From the NCBI GenBank assembly GCA_031761405.1, contig JASEVX010000006.1, positions 33,235,359 through 33,299,358 of the forward strand: 64,000 nt of DNA. The letters are read 5' to 3'. Numbering within the stretch: position 1 is the stretch's first letter; every line of letters starts with the position of its first letter. Made by a program: the position numbers and the translations under genes. Of the stretch, positions 44,760 to 55,688 are shown one piece after another. This DNA is from Serripes groenlandicus (Eukaryota; Mollusca; Bivalvia; Cardiida; Cardiidae). The notes under the pieces are model-generated. The model made no database searches. It was given only the letters and a program-made list of their open reading frames with translations, and had not been told where the DNA came from.

Positions 44760-44970
44760 GATTTCCTTGCATCAGATGACTGTTTAAAATATCTACGTGA
44801 ACATACGGAAAACCCCGAGTAATCGAAGTGAAATTATTGAATAGATATGAAAACATTGTTCCAAAAGGATAAATTACTTGTTTTGAGCAATTCGTGCTTT
44901 TGTCACAATTATCTAAAAAGTCGTCTGCTGCAGAGGAGTCACTCAAATGTTTGCCTGTGGGATCGTCTTA
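44760..44970 (-). mobile_element. MITE-A copy, decayed
   Basis: TTGCATCAGATGACTG, ATTACTTGTTTTGAGCAATT, GTCGTCTGCTGCAGAGGAGT. Confidence 0.65.
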
Positions 44971-45119
44971 ATAAAGGGGAAGTTAGTCTGTTTCAGCCAT
45001 TTCCCACTATGGTTTCAAGAGTTGTCTGCTATTGTGACACAAACAGTCACATGTGGCTGGGAAAGGTCTCATATTCACATTTTTGTTCAGACAAATTGGT
45101 TAAAAATCCTGGCAACACA

Positions 45120-47310
45120 ATTTGTTATTTGAACCCAAGGGCAGTAATAGTAAGAGGATAAGACTATATAGATGGAACACCATTGCTATTTGAACCCAAG
45201 GGCAGTAATAGTAAGAGGATAAGACTATATAGATGTAACACCATTACTATTTGAACCCAAGGGCAGTAATAGTAAGAGGATAAGACTATACAGATGTAAC
45301 ACCATTGCTATTTGAACCCAAGGGCAGTAATAGTAAGAGGATAAGACTATACAGATGTAACACCATTGCTATTTGAACCCAAGGGCAGTAATAGTAAGAG
45401 GATAAGACTGTACAGATGTAACACCATTACTATTTGAACCCGAGGGCAGTAATAGTAAGAGGATAAGACTGTACAGATGTAACACCATTGTTATTTGAAC
45501 CCAAGGATAGTAGTAGTAAGAGGACACAACTATATAAATGCAACACCATTGTTATTTGAATCAAGGGCAGTAATAGTAAGAGGATAAGAATGTACAGATG
45601 TAACACCATTGCTATTTGAACCCAATGGTAGTAAAAGTAAGAGGATAAGACTATAACGATGTAACACCATTGTTATTTGAACCCAAGGACAGTAATTGTA
45701 AGAGGACACAACTATACAGATGTAACACCATTGTTATTTGAACCCAAGCATAGTAGTAGTAAGAGGATAAGACTGTACAGATGTAACACCATTGTTATTT
45801 GAACCCAAGGATAGTAGTAGTAAGAGGATAAGACTGTACAGATGTAACACCATTGCTATTTGAACCCAATGTTAGTAAAAGTAAGAGGATAAGACTATAC
45901 AGATGTAACACCATTGTTATTTGAACCCAAGGACAGTAATCGTAAGAGGACACAACTATACAGATGTAACACCATTGTTATTTGAACCCAAGGATATTAG
46001 TAGTAAGAGGATAAGACTGTACAGATGTAACACCATTGTTATTTGAACCCAAGGATAGTAGTAGTAAGAGGATAAGACTGTACAGATGTAACACCATTGT
46101 TATTTGAACCCAAGGATAGTAGTAGTAAGAGGATAAGACTGTACAGATGTAACACCATTGTTATTTGAACCCAAGGACAGTAATTGTAAGAGGACACAAC
46201 TATACAGATGTAACACCATTGTTATTTGAACCCAAGGATAGTAGTAGTAAGAGGATAAGACTGTACAGATGTAACACCATTGTTATTTGAACCCAAGGAT
46301 AGTAGTAGTAAGAGGATAAGACTGTACAGATGTAACACCATTGTTATTTGAACCCAAGGATAGTAGTAGTAAGAGGATAAGACTGTACAGATGTAACACC
46401 ATTGTTATTTGAACCCAAGGACAGTAATTGTAAGAGGACACAACTATACAGATGTAACACCATTGTTATTTGAACCCAAGGATAGTAGTAGTAAGAGGAT
46501 AAGACTGTACAGATGTAACACCATTTTTATTTGAACCCAAGGATAGTAGTAGTAAGAGGATAAGACTGTACAGATGTAACACCATTGTTATTTGAACCCA
46601 AGGACAGTAATTGTAAGAGGACAAAACTATACAGATGTAACACCATTGTTATTTGAACCCAAGGATAGTAGTAGTAAGAGGATAAGACTGTACAGATGTA
46701 ACACCATTGTTATTTGAACCCAAGGATAGTAGTAGTAAGAGGATAAGACTGTACAGATGTAACACCATTTTTATTTGAACCCAAGGATAGTAGTAGTAAG
46801 AGGATAAGACTGTACAGATGTAACACCATTGTTATTTGAACCCAAGGACAGTAATTGTAAGAGGACAAAACTATACAGATGTAACACCATTGTTATTTGA
46901 ACCCAAGGATAGTAGTAGTAAGAGGATAAGACTGTACAGATGTAACACCATTGTTATTTGAACCCAAGGATAGTAGTAGTAAGAGGATAAGACTGTACAG
47001 ATGTAACACCATTGTTATTTGAACCCAAGGATAGTAGTAGTAAGAGGATAAGACTATACAGATGTAACACCATTGTTATTTGAACACAAGGACAGTAATA
47101 GTAAGAGGATAAGACTGTACAGATGTAACACCATTGTTATTTGAACCCAAGGACAGTAATAGTAAGAGGATAAGACTATATATATGTAACACCATTGTTA
47201 TTTGAACCCAAGGATAGTAGTAGTAAGAGGATAAGACTGTTCAGATGTAACACCATTGTTATTTGAACCCAAGGACAGTAATAGCAAGAGGATAATACTA
47301 TAGATGTAAC
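45120..47310. repeat. Satellite, 61-bp unit, ~36 copies, with a 4-unit higher-order period
   Basis: Unit pieces TATTTGAACCCAAGGATAGT, AGTAGTAAGAGGATAAGACT and GTACAGATGTAACACCATTG. A distinct variant (GGACAGTAATTGTAAGAGGA, then CACAAC or CAAAAC) starts at 45688, 45931, 46175, 46419, 46602 and 46846, i.e. every 243-244 bp with one 183-bp step. Confidence 0.96.
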
Positions 47311-47558
47311 CAGTATCTCTGTTAAGCTTACCCTGACAATTTACTAGTATCGCTGTTAAGCTTATCCTGACAATTTACTAGTATCACTGTTAAGGTTACC
47401 CTGACAATTTACCAGTATCTCTGTTAAGCTTATCCTGACAATTTACTAGTATCACTGTTAAGCTTATCCTGACAATTTACTAGTATCACTGTTAAGCTTA
47501 TCCTGACAATTTACCAGCTTCTCTGTTAAGCTTACCCTGACAATTTACCAGTATCTCT
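47311..47558. repeat. 34-bp array, left part
   Basis: TAGTATCACTGTTAAGCTTA and TCCTGACAATTTAC, ~7.3 copies. It breaks mid-unit at the LINE fragment. Confidence 0.95.
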
Positions 47559-47571
47559 ATACTATGCATGT

Positions 47572-47871
47572 AAGCGCTTTATGTGCGCTAAGCAGAAAGC
47601 GTCAAATTTTGCTATTTTAGGATATTGTGCTCGTTACCCTATGTATATAACATCACGAAAACGTTGTATAAACTATTGGTTAAAAGTAATAAGGATGCCA
47701 CAATCACGATTTGTAAAGAAATGCTATGATATGATGTTAAATGATGATCTAAACGGCCATACTAATTGGGCAACAAGCATAAGATTAATATTACAGAGAA
47801 ACGGTTTTGGGATAGTATGGCAAAAACAAATGGTCGCATCAGAACCTTTATTCTTAAAATTCTTAAAATAG
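47572..47871 (+). pseudogene. LINE ORF2 C-terminal fragment (left part)
   Basis: An open stretch of about 100 codons carries RFMCAKQKASNFAILGYCAR, then a conserved INYWLKVIRM-like segment and NGFGIVWQKQ. The part after the stop still shows PKLDSYHMYKNEF in another frame, so at least one frameshift has occurred. No start codon or RT domain is present. Confidence 0.7.
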
Positions 47872-47987
47872 CAGACTAAAATATTGTTTCCTCCAAGAGT
47901 GGAACGCCTCAATAGATTCGAACCCTAAATTAGATAGTTACCACATGTACAAAAATGAATTCAGTTACGAACAAGCAAATTCATGAA

Positions 47988-49015
47988 ATTTATATCCCCC
48001 GCTTGCAGGAAATATTGTAGGAAAATGTTGAGGTTAGGTTTAAACATGTCAGTAGACTTTTTATTGAACATGTATTACAGGGTAAATTAAACGAACTTGG
48101 CCTAGGTTGTTACCAAGTTTGTGGCAGTTATTGCACGGAAACAGCAAGAAACAACTTTTTTTGTTAAATAAGGGGCCATAACTCCACCGAAAGTGACGAT
48201 CGAAGTAGGCCTAGCCTTTAAGGCATTAAACCTTGTTACCAAGTTTGAAAAAAAAAACGGTTCACATTTGTGGCAGTTATTGCACGGAAACAGCAAGAAA
48301 CAACATTTTTTGTTAAATAAGGGGCCATAACTCCACTAAATAAAGTCCACCGAAAGTGACGATCGAACTTGGCCTAGCCCTTAAGGCATTTAACCTTGTA
48401 ACCAATTTTTAAAAAAAAGGTTCACATTTGTGGCAGTTATTGCATGGAAACAGCAAGAAACAACATTTTTTGTTAAATAAGGGGCCATAACTCCACCGCA
48501 TAAAGTCCGCCAAAAGTGACGATCGAACTTGGCCTAGCCCTTAAGGCATTTAACCTTGATACCAAGTTTGAAAAAAAACGGTTCACATTTGTGGCAGTTA
48601 TTGCACGGAAACAGCAAGAAACGACTTTTTTTGTTAAATAAAGGGCCATAACTCCATTAAATAAAGTCCGCCGAAAGTGACGATCAAACTTGGCCTAGCC
48701 CTTAAGGCATTTAACCTTGTTACTAAGTTTGAAAGAAAACGGTTCACATTTGTGGCAGTTATTGCACGGAAACAGCAAGAAACGACATTTTGTGTTAAAT
48801 AAGGGGCCATAACTCCACCAAATATAGTCCGCCGAAGTGACGATCGAACTTGGCCTAGCCCTTAAGGCATTTAACCTTGTTACCAAGTTTGAAAAAAAAT
48901 GGTTCACATTTGTGGCAGTTATTGCACGGAAACGAAGTGTGACAGACAGACGGACAGACGGACAAACCGAAATTAATAACCCCCCTTTTTTTCTTCGAAA
49001 AAGCGGGGGATAAAA
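47988..49015. mobile_element. TIR element with internal ~165-bp tandem repeats, inserted in the LINE
   Basis: It begins TATCCCCCGCTT and ends AAGCGGGGGATA, a 12-bp terminal inverted repeat. Inside are about six degenerate copies of a unit containing GGGGCCATAACTCCACC, GATCGAACTTGGCCTAG and GGCAGTTATTGCACGGAAAC. A GACAGACGGACAGACGGAC stretch precedes the right end. No open frame of interest is present. Its exact class is unknown to me. Confidence 0.72.
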
Positions 49016-49025
49016 ATATCTTGAA

Positions 49026-49376
49026 GTGCTTGACATACGGAAATTTCGATATATTTATGTAAATTTTAGAGTTGGAGCACATGAACTTGAAATTGAAAGA
49101 GGTCGTTATCAAAATATTCCTAGAAGAAATAGGATTTGTAAATTATGTAACACGAATGTCATTGAAAATGAGTACCATTTCTTGCTTTGTTGTGACTTTT
49201 ATGACGACATTAGAAAGTCATACATTCCTAGTAAATATTACACTATACCTAGTATACACAAGTTTAATATTGTAATGTCATCGCAAAATGAAAAATTAAT
49301 TAAATGCACATCTTCTTATTTATTCTATGCTTTCAAACGAAGAAACAGTTTCATTAAACAAATTGAAAGTGGTTAG
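49026..49376 (+). pseudogene. LINE ORF2 C-terminal fragment (right part), CCHC-like knuckle
   Basis: 116 codons end in a stop and contain the C-X2-C...H-X4-C arrangement CKLCNTNVIENEYHFLLC. This is typical of the C terminus of some LINE polyproteins. It continues the left fragment once the TIR element between them is removed. Confidence 0.75.
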
Positions 49377-49580
49377 ATATATTGTTTATAGGATTTATGT
49401 GAATGTATATATATATGTGTGTAATCATTTCAAACGCCAATATCAGTGTTATGTTTGTTGGTATATATATCTGAATATGTGTGACAAGCGTGTGGTACGC
49501 TGACGGATGTTGTATTATTTGTTATACATGTTGTTATGGGTCGATGGCCTTAAATCAATAGACTATTTGTCATTGTCATT

Positions 49581-49807
49581 GTTAAGCTTACCCTGACAAT
49601 TTACTAGTAACGCTGTTAAGCTTATCCTGACAATTTACTAGTATCTCTGTTAAGCTTATCCTGACAATTTACTAGTATCGCTGTTAAGCTTACCCTGACA
49701 ATTTACTAGTATCTCTGTTAAGCTTATCCTGGCAATTTACTAGTATCACTGTTGAGCTTACCCTGACAATGTACCAGTATAGCTGTTAAGCTTATCTTGA
49801 CACATCA
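49581..49807. repeat. 34-bp array, right part
   Basis: Same unit as 47311-47558, ~6.7 copies, resuming in the exact phase at which the left part stopped. Confidence 0.95.
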
Positions 49808-49887
49808 ATATAATGCAATATCCGCAGCTTTGAGAGTCAAGAAAGCCATCCCTACATTTTTTAAATGGTACCCTGGCATCCCCCTAT

Positions 49888-51830
49888 GGATTGATTGTAT
49901 GGCGCTTTACGAGGCTTTCAACAATTTTCAGTAATATCACAGCGTTTCCTGGGTAAGTTACCACTACTATTGGTAGTCAGTCAGTCGGGATGCTAACCCG
50001 GCAACCCTCAGCTACAAACAAGAGGGCCATGATGGCCCTAGTTCACTCACCTGAATTATGCAACGTGATTTCTATTGCAAAACACATCAAGACAATTATT
50101 CTGACAAAGATTCAAAATACAACCTCCAGAGTGTTAACAAGATTTTCCTTCATTTGGCCTAGTGATCTATATTTCTTTTACCTGATATGATCCATATTCC
50201 AACATGGACTAGATATCATCAAGACAAACATTCTGACAAATTTCCAACTTACTCAAAGTAAAAATGTGGCCTTCGGAGTTTGAACAATATTTTCCTTTAT
50301 TGACCTAGTTTCTGACCAAATATGACCAATATCCGAACTTGACATAGATGTAATTGAGAAAAACATTCTGACACAATTTCAGGCTGCTGAAGCAAAAAAT
50401 GCGACTTCTAGAGTGTTAACAAGATTTTCCATCAATTTGACCAAATGACCTACTTCTTGACCGGGCATAACCCGTATTTCAATTTGGCCTTGTGACCTAG
50501 TTTTTGAACAGACATGACCAATATTCAAACTTGGCCTTCATATCATCAAGACAAACATTCTGATAAAGTTTCATTATGCTCAAGTTAAAAATGCAACATC
50601 CAGAGTTCCCTTCAATTTGACCTAGTGACCTAGTTTCTGATACATATTTGAGCTTGACCTATATATAATTCAGACAAACATACTGACACGATTTCAAGCT
50701 GCTGAAGCTAAAAATGCAGCTTCCAGAGTGTTAACAAGAGTTTCCATCAATTTGGCCTATTGAACTACTTTTTGACCTGGCCTAACCTGTATTCAAGCTT
50801 GGCCTAGATATCATTAAGATAAACGTTCTGACTAAATTTGGAGCTGCTGAAGCAAAAAATGCGGCTTCTACAGTGTTAACAAGATTTCCCTTCAATTTGG
50901 CCTAGTGACCTAGTTTCTGAACTAATATGACCCATATTTGAACTTAACCTATATATCATTAAGACAAACATTCTGACTTAATTTCAAACTGCTGAATAAA
51001 ATTGGGTCCTTCTTAGATTTAACAAGATTTTCCTTCAATTTGATGTAGTGACCTACTTTTTGACCCAACATTACCCATGTTTCAACTTGACCAACATATC
51101 ATCAAGACAACTATTCTGATAAATGTTCAACATGCTCAAATTAAAAATGCAGTATCCAGAGTGTTAACAAGATTTCCTTTCAATTTGGCATAGTGACCTA
51201 GTTTCTGACATAATATGACCAATATTCAAACTTGACCTAGTTATTCAGGCAAACATTCTGAAAGATTTTCAAGCTGCTGAAGCAAAAAATGCGGCCTCCA
51301 GAGTGTTAACAACATTTTCCTTCAATTTGGCCTAGTGAATTATTTTTTGACCCGGTATGACCCATATTAAAACTTAAACTAGATATCATTCTGACTAAAT
51401 TTCAAGCTGCTGTAGTAAAAAATGCGGCTTCTATAGTGTTAACAAGATTTTCCTTCAATTTGACCTAGTGACCTACTTTTTGACCCAACATAACCTATAA
51501 TCAAACTTGGCTTACATATCATCAAGACAAACATCCTGATAAAGTTTGAACTCATAAATGTCCAAGATTTGATGGAGATAAATGTTCTGATAAACTTTCA
51601 TGAAGATCAGATGCAAACTGTAGTCTGTAGAGAGTAAACAAGGGCAATTGTTGACGCCGCACGACGGACGGACACCGGACAAAATGTGATCACAATAGCT
51701 CACAGATGAGCGAAAAAGGCAGCCATTATTACCAATTTAGAAAGTCTCTGGTATGTCTAGATCGGGGATTGAACCCGCATCCTTCCACACCTGAAGCTCA
51801 CGTTCTCGAGGTGGACGCTGAGGGGGTAGA
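49888..51830 (-). mobile_element. Family-2 SINE split by a 1.7-kb element
   Basis: Left part 49888-50018 (TTGATTGTATGGCGCTTTAC, ATCACAGCGTTTCCTGGGTA, CGGCAACCCTCAGC). Right part 51711-51830 (AAGGCAGCCATTATTACCAA, GGGGATTGAACCCGCATCC, i.e. reversed box B). Confidence 0.85.
50019..51710 (+). mobile_element. Dispersed element with ~130-240-bp degenerate internal repeats
   Basis: It starts CAAACAAGAGGGCCATGATG and GCCCTAGTTCACTCACCTG. Repeated inside: GACCTAGTTTCTGACC, ATCATCAAGACAAACATTCT, TTTCAAGCTGCTGAAGC, AGAGTGTTAACAAGATTTTC. It ends in CGCACGACGGACGGACACC and ATAGCTCACAGATGAGCG. Non-coding. This organisation is common in bivalve genomes. Class not assigned. Confidence 0.75.
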
Positions 51831-52061
51831 CGGTCAGACAGATGATATAGAAGTGATCCCTATGAGACACCCAGCCATGGCAAGCGACACAAAAACTAAG
51901 TAAACTATTATAAAATATTTTATTCAATCAACTATTTCATTACATTTTAAAACGATTTTTAATTGACACTTTAAAACGAGTAAAGGGTCAGTGCTCTAGA
52001 AAAAGTGTATTTATTATAGTTGCGAATCTGTATTCGCCTGCTCAAGCAATCTGATAAAAAA

Positions 52062-52290
52062 TTAACCCTTTCCCACACACAAAGGTGATTTCTGATGCCT
52101 CTGCATCAGACGTCTTTAGAAAATATTGTGATAAAAGGGAAAATTGCTCAAAATGAGCAATTTCTCCTTTTGTCACAATGTTTTCAAATCTTTTCAATAG
52201 TTCCACATTCATTTATACAGATTTACCCCTTTTGTCTACATGTTTTCAAAGTCACCTGCTGCAGAATTGTCGTATGTAGGAAAGGGATAA
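52062..52290 (+). mobile_element. MITE-A copy, complete
   Basis: TTAACCCTTTCCCACACACA to GTAGGAAAGGGATAA, inner ATTGCTCAAAATGAGCAAT. Confidence 0.9.
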
Positions 52291-52408
52291 GAAACCTTTT
52301 ATGACTAATTGCTTTACAGTCGAACATTGCATTTGTGCAGTTTTATCAGGATCTTCACTGGTCTAAAAAGCACATACCAAATTAATTTCTAACCAAAGTT
52401 CCTTCCTT

Positions 52409-52616
52409 TTAACCCTTTCACACATTCAGGGAATCTTCAGCAGACAACTTTGAAAACATACACCCAAAAATTTGGAAAATCTTTTCAAAGGGAAGTTAAG
52501 TTGAAAATGGAGAAAAGAATTGTTCTTTATTATCAATTTCTACATTTGTCACAATGTTTTCAAAAGTCGTCTACTGCAGAGGTGTCAGGAAGCATCTGTA
52601 TGTGGGAAAGAGTTAA
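52409..52616 (-). mobile_element. MITE-A copy
   Basis: TTAACCCTTTCACACATTCA to GTATGTGGGAAAGAGTTAA, GTCGTCTACTGCAGAGGTGT. Confidence 0.83.
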
Positions 52617-52644
52617 GAGTAAAATTATTTTCAAATCAAACATG

Positions 52645-52843
52645 CTTTGTCAGATGACTTTTTGAAAACATTTTGGAAAAAGAAGACATTGGTAAAAATA
52701 ATGTTTCCTTTTTTCCACACTTTTTTCGTTACATCTAAAGGTATTATTCCATTTTCTCCAGATATTATTGTTTATGATTTTCTCCAGATGTTTTCAAATC
52801 CGGTAATTATTAAGATACCTTATGAGGTAAATGGTTCAACATA
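52645..52843 (+). mobile_element. MITE-A copy, decayed
   Basis: GTCAGATGACTTTTTGAAAA, GGAAAAAGAAGACATTGG, CCTTATGAGGTAAATGGTT. Confidence 0.55.
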
Positions 52844-52979
52844 AATACATACAAGCCCAGTCTCGCCCATTTCATTACATCATATATAACCAGGGGGTAT
52901 GCAATTCTAATTTGTGGATAGAAGTTTCAAATATAATGCTTTTCTAAATGTTGTAGTACAGTGAAGGCTCTGGGCATAT

Positions 52980-53185
52980 TATCCCTTTCCCATATATAGA
53001 CACTTTCTGACGCCTCTGCAGCAGGCAACTTTTGAAAACATTGTGACAAAAACGGAATTTTTCTCCTTTTTTCTTAATGTTTTCAACTTTTTCATGAATT
53101 ATACCTTCATTTACAGAGATGTCTTATTGCCTTGACATTTTCAAAGTCGTCTGCTGCAGATTTTTTGTATGTGGGAAAGTGTTAA
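52980..53185 (+). mobile_element. MITE-A copy
   Basis: CCCTTTCCCATATATAGAC, CCTCTGCAGCAGGCAACTTT to GTGGGAAAGTGTTAA. Confidence 0.88.
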
Positions 53186-53249
53186 CACATTCATCTCAAT
53201 TTTCACTGATCACATGTGTAAGAACCCTATCTGACATGGCTCACATATA

Positions 53250-53704
53250 CTTTTATCCCTTTCTGGCATACAACAAATCTGCAGCAGACAATTCGGTTAA
53301 CATCTAGGCAAACATATTGAAAATCTCTTAACCCTTTCCCTCATACAACAATTCTGCAGCAGACGACTTTGAACATATTTTGTCAAAAAATAGAAAATCT
53401 CTATAATTGAATGGATAAGCTATGACTAAAAGTGGAAAACATAGTGGCAAAAGGAGAAATTGCTCGTTTGAGCAATTTCTTCTTTTGCTACTATATTTTC
53501 AAAAAGCCGTCTGCTGTAGAGGTGTCAGAAAGTGTCTATATGAGGGAAAGGGTTAAAATAAAAGTATACTTATTAAATAGAGTTGATAGCATTGATGCAA
53601 TAGGAGAAATAGCTTATTATATGTAATTTCTCCTTTTGCTATATTGTTTTTAAATGTGTTCTGCTCCCGATGTGTCTTAATGTGTTTTCATGTGGGAAAG
53701 GGTG
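53250..53704 (-). mobile_element. Older MITE-A copy hosting a younger one
   Basis: Left 53250-53331 (CCCTTTCTGGCATACAACAA, CTGCAGCAGACAATTCGG). Right 53553-53704 (TAAATAGAGTTGATAGCATT, TTATTATATGTAATTTCTCC, TGTGGGAAAGGGT). Confidence 0.82.
53328..53556 (-). mobile_element. MITE-A copy nested in an older MITE-A
   Basis: TTAACCCTTTCCCTCATACA to TATGAGGGAAAGGGTTAA, inner ATTGCTCGTTTGAGCAAT. Confidence 0.92.
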
Positions 53705-53764
53705 AAAAGTAAACCACAGCTAAATATTATCCGATTTTAGTTACTGCATGAGTGAAGGCACCTT

Positions 53765-54150
53765 ACACAACAGTCATTTTATACAGTCAAATCCATCTAA
53801 CAGTCAATTAATATGGTCAATTATACCTAACACAGTCATTTTATACAGTCAAATTTGTCAAACACAGTCACCTAATAGTTGAATCAATCTTACATAGTCA
53901 TCTTATACAGTCAAATAAGTCTTAACACAGTCATTTAATCCAGTCAAATCGGTCTTATAAAGTCATTTAATAGTCAAATATATCTAACAAAGACATTTAA
54001 TAGTCAAATACGTCCTTCACAGTCATTTAATAGTTAAATCAATCTTACATAGTCATCTTATACAGTCAAATAAGTCTAACACAGTCATTTAATAGTCAAA
54101 TAAGTCTAACACAGTCATTTAATAGTCAAATAAGTCTTACACAGTCATTA
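53765..54150. repeat. Degenerate 30-bp array, ~12 copies
   Basis: ACAGTCATTTAATAGTCAAA and TAAGTCTAAC, with many one- or two-base changes. Confidence 0.88.
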
Positions 54151-54268
54151 AAAAACCCTTTCTCAACCCTTTCTATGACAAAAACATGAAAGACCGAATG
54201 ACAAGTTCACTGTTCCCGAGATATGATATTGAAATACATGCTTCAAATATATCTTGAACAAATATTGC

Positions 54269-54447
54269 TTTGTTTGGAGTTTAACGCCGCTTTCAACAGC
54301 TTTGGTCATATCACGGCGGTCAGTGCACCTACCCATGTTTTCCTGGCTTTCCCACACCAGTACTTACACAACATTCTTTCGAAGCCACTGACTACTTTCT
54401 CACATAGATCAGAGGTGAGAGGCAATGGAAAACATCGCCCGAAAGAA
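54269..54447 (-). mobile_element. Family-3 SINE, 5' truncated, young, 13-bp target duplication
   Basis: GAACAAATATTGC occurs at 54256-54268 and 54448-54460. The ~180-bp element appears identical to the corresponding part of the copy at 55875-56138. Confidence 0.95.
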
Positions 54448-54523
54448 GAACAAATATTGCACTATCTAGAAATTTGGAAGAAACATTCTTATACTGAGTT
54501 AATAAAATTATGGTAAACAGATA

Positions 54524-54705
54524 AGGGTAGTAAACTGATCTTTTCTCCAAAATATCTCTCTTATTACTCAACCAAACCCTATATTGTGGGTACTCAAAAG
54601 AATCGTCTCAATGAGACGATTCTTTTGAGTACCCACAACATAGGGTTTGAATGTAAAATAAGGATTTTAGAATATGACAAATTCGCCTTATCTAGAGCTC
54701 TGGGT
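54524..54705 (-). mobile_element. MITE-C copy with near-perfect hairpin
   Basis: ATATCTCTCTTATTACTCAA, AACCCTATATTGTGGGTACT with its inverted partner meeting at GTCTCAATGAGAC, end CGCCTTATCTAGAGCTCTGG. Confidence 0.85.
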
Positions 54706-55118
54706 AAAAGAACAATTATTCGTTCTTTTTCCACAATGATTTCAAAAAGTCAACGTCTGCAGAGGTCATGAATGTCTTTATCTATGAAAAAAGTGACAGG
54801 AAATGAATCCCTTCCCTAAGCAGGAATGTAAGGGAAGTAACATACTACTGACATTCTCATACAAACCTGTCAACTTTCAACTTTCTCAAAGCTGGGGACG
54901 GATTTTCATACCACTAGACGCTACAAAAAGGAAAACAAGTTAACAATTAACAATATTTTTATACAATAAAATATTTTCAGAGTCGTCTGTTTTGAAAAAA
55001 GTTAGAGGATAAAATTGTGCAAACTGGAAAAATGGAAGTAGAAGGAGAAATAACTCGTTTCGAGCAATTTCTTCATTTCCTGCAATGTTATTTAAAATCA
55101 TTTAAATCAGGGAAAGGA

Positions 55119-55331
55119 TTAACCCTTTTCCACGTACAACAAATCTGTAGCAGATGACAAACAACTAGATAAATATATGAACAACCTACATAAATGAATA
55201 TATAATTATTGAATAGAGATGAACCAAAGATAAAAACATTGTTGCAAAAGGAGAAATTGCTCATTATCTCTTTTTTCAACAATCTTTTCAGAAGTCATCT
55301 TCTGTGGATGTGTCAAATTGTATCTATATGA
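55119..55331 (-). mobile_element. MITE-A copy, decayed, downstream of the ZC3H3 stop
   Basis: TTAACCCTTTTCCACGTACA, GTAGCAGATGACAAAC, AGGAGAAATTGCTCATTATC, ATGTGTCAAATTGTATCTA. Confidence 0.75.
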
Positions 55332-55502
55332 GACTAAAAACAGTGAGGCAAAAGGAGAAATGTTCATAATGAGCAATTTTCCCTTTTGCCACAATGTTTT
55401 CAACTATAATCAATAATTATACTTTCATTTATAGAGATGTCAAAATAAAATTGCCTAGACATTTTCAAAATTGTCTGCTGCAGTTCTGTTGTAAGTGGGT
55501 AC
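55332..55502 (+). mobile_element. MITE-A right two-thirds, overlapping the ZC3H3 C terminus
   Basis: AAAGGAGAAATGTTCATAAT, GAGCAATTTTCCCTTTTGCC, ACTTTCATTTATAGAGATGT, GTCTGCTGCAGTTCTGTTGT, AAGTGGG. Coding frame and stop of the last ZC3H3 exon lie within it. Confidence 0.85.
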
Positions 55503-55688
55503 AGTTTCAGCTTGTTAAATGGTACCCTACCTTCTGTTAAACTACTGCTGGTTCCATCCTCACTACTTTTTGTTGTTGCATCATCTATACCTTTAATGTT
55601 AAGTGAAATGTATGCTGGGAGCCGTCTTTCTTTAAAAGGTAAATGAGTATCACTGACTTCTGGAGCTTCTGATAATTGGTTCCCCACT
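55400..55688 (-). CDS. ZC3H3: ZC3H3 homologue, last visible exon: C-terminal tail, stop inside a MITE
   Basis: This exon is 289 bp: 1 nt, 95 codons, then TGA (plus-strand 55400-55402). The acceptor is TTGAATTTTCAG. The tail includes PFKERRLPAYISLNIKGID, where LPAYISL matches the LPxxISL-type motif near the end of ZC3H3 proteins, and then VPFNKLKL. From about position 55500 downward the frame enters a MITE-A copy, which supplies ~33 residues starting YPLTTELQQT and the stop. An alternative end is splicing at the GTAGGG donor-like site ending the exon at 55531, which would avoid the MITE. Transcript data would decide. Confidence 0.78.

Larger units (their letters stand above)
47559..49580 (+). 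mobile_element. 5'-truncated non-LTR retrotransposon (LINE) fragment inserted in the 34-bp array
   Basis: Removing this block restores an exact array unit (GTATCTCT joined to GTTAAGCTTA). Two decayed coding pieces flank a later insertion at 47988-49015. The left piece, 47572-47871, has KRFMCAKQKA and ILGYCARYPMYI. The right piece, 49026-49376, has FRVGAHELEIERGRY, RICKLCNTNVIENEYHFLLC and YLFYAFKRR. Both match the region downstream of reverse transcriptase seen in many bivalve LINE polyproteins. No RT catalytic motif remains. Stops and a frameshift show it is dead. The 3' end carries a short TCATTG-type tail (49567-49580). The clade is not assigned. Confidence 0.75.
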
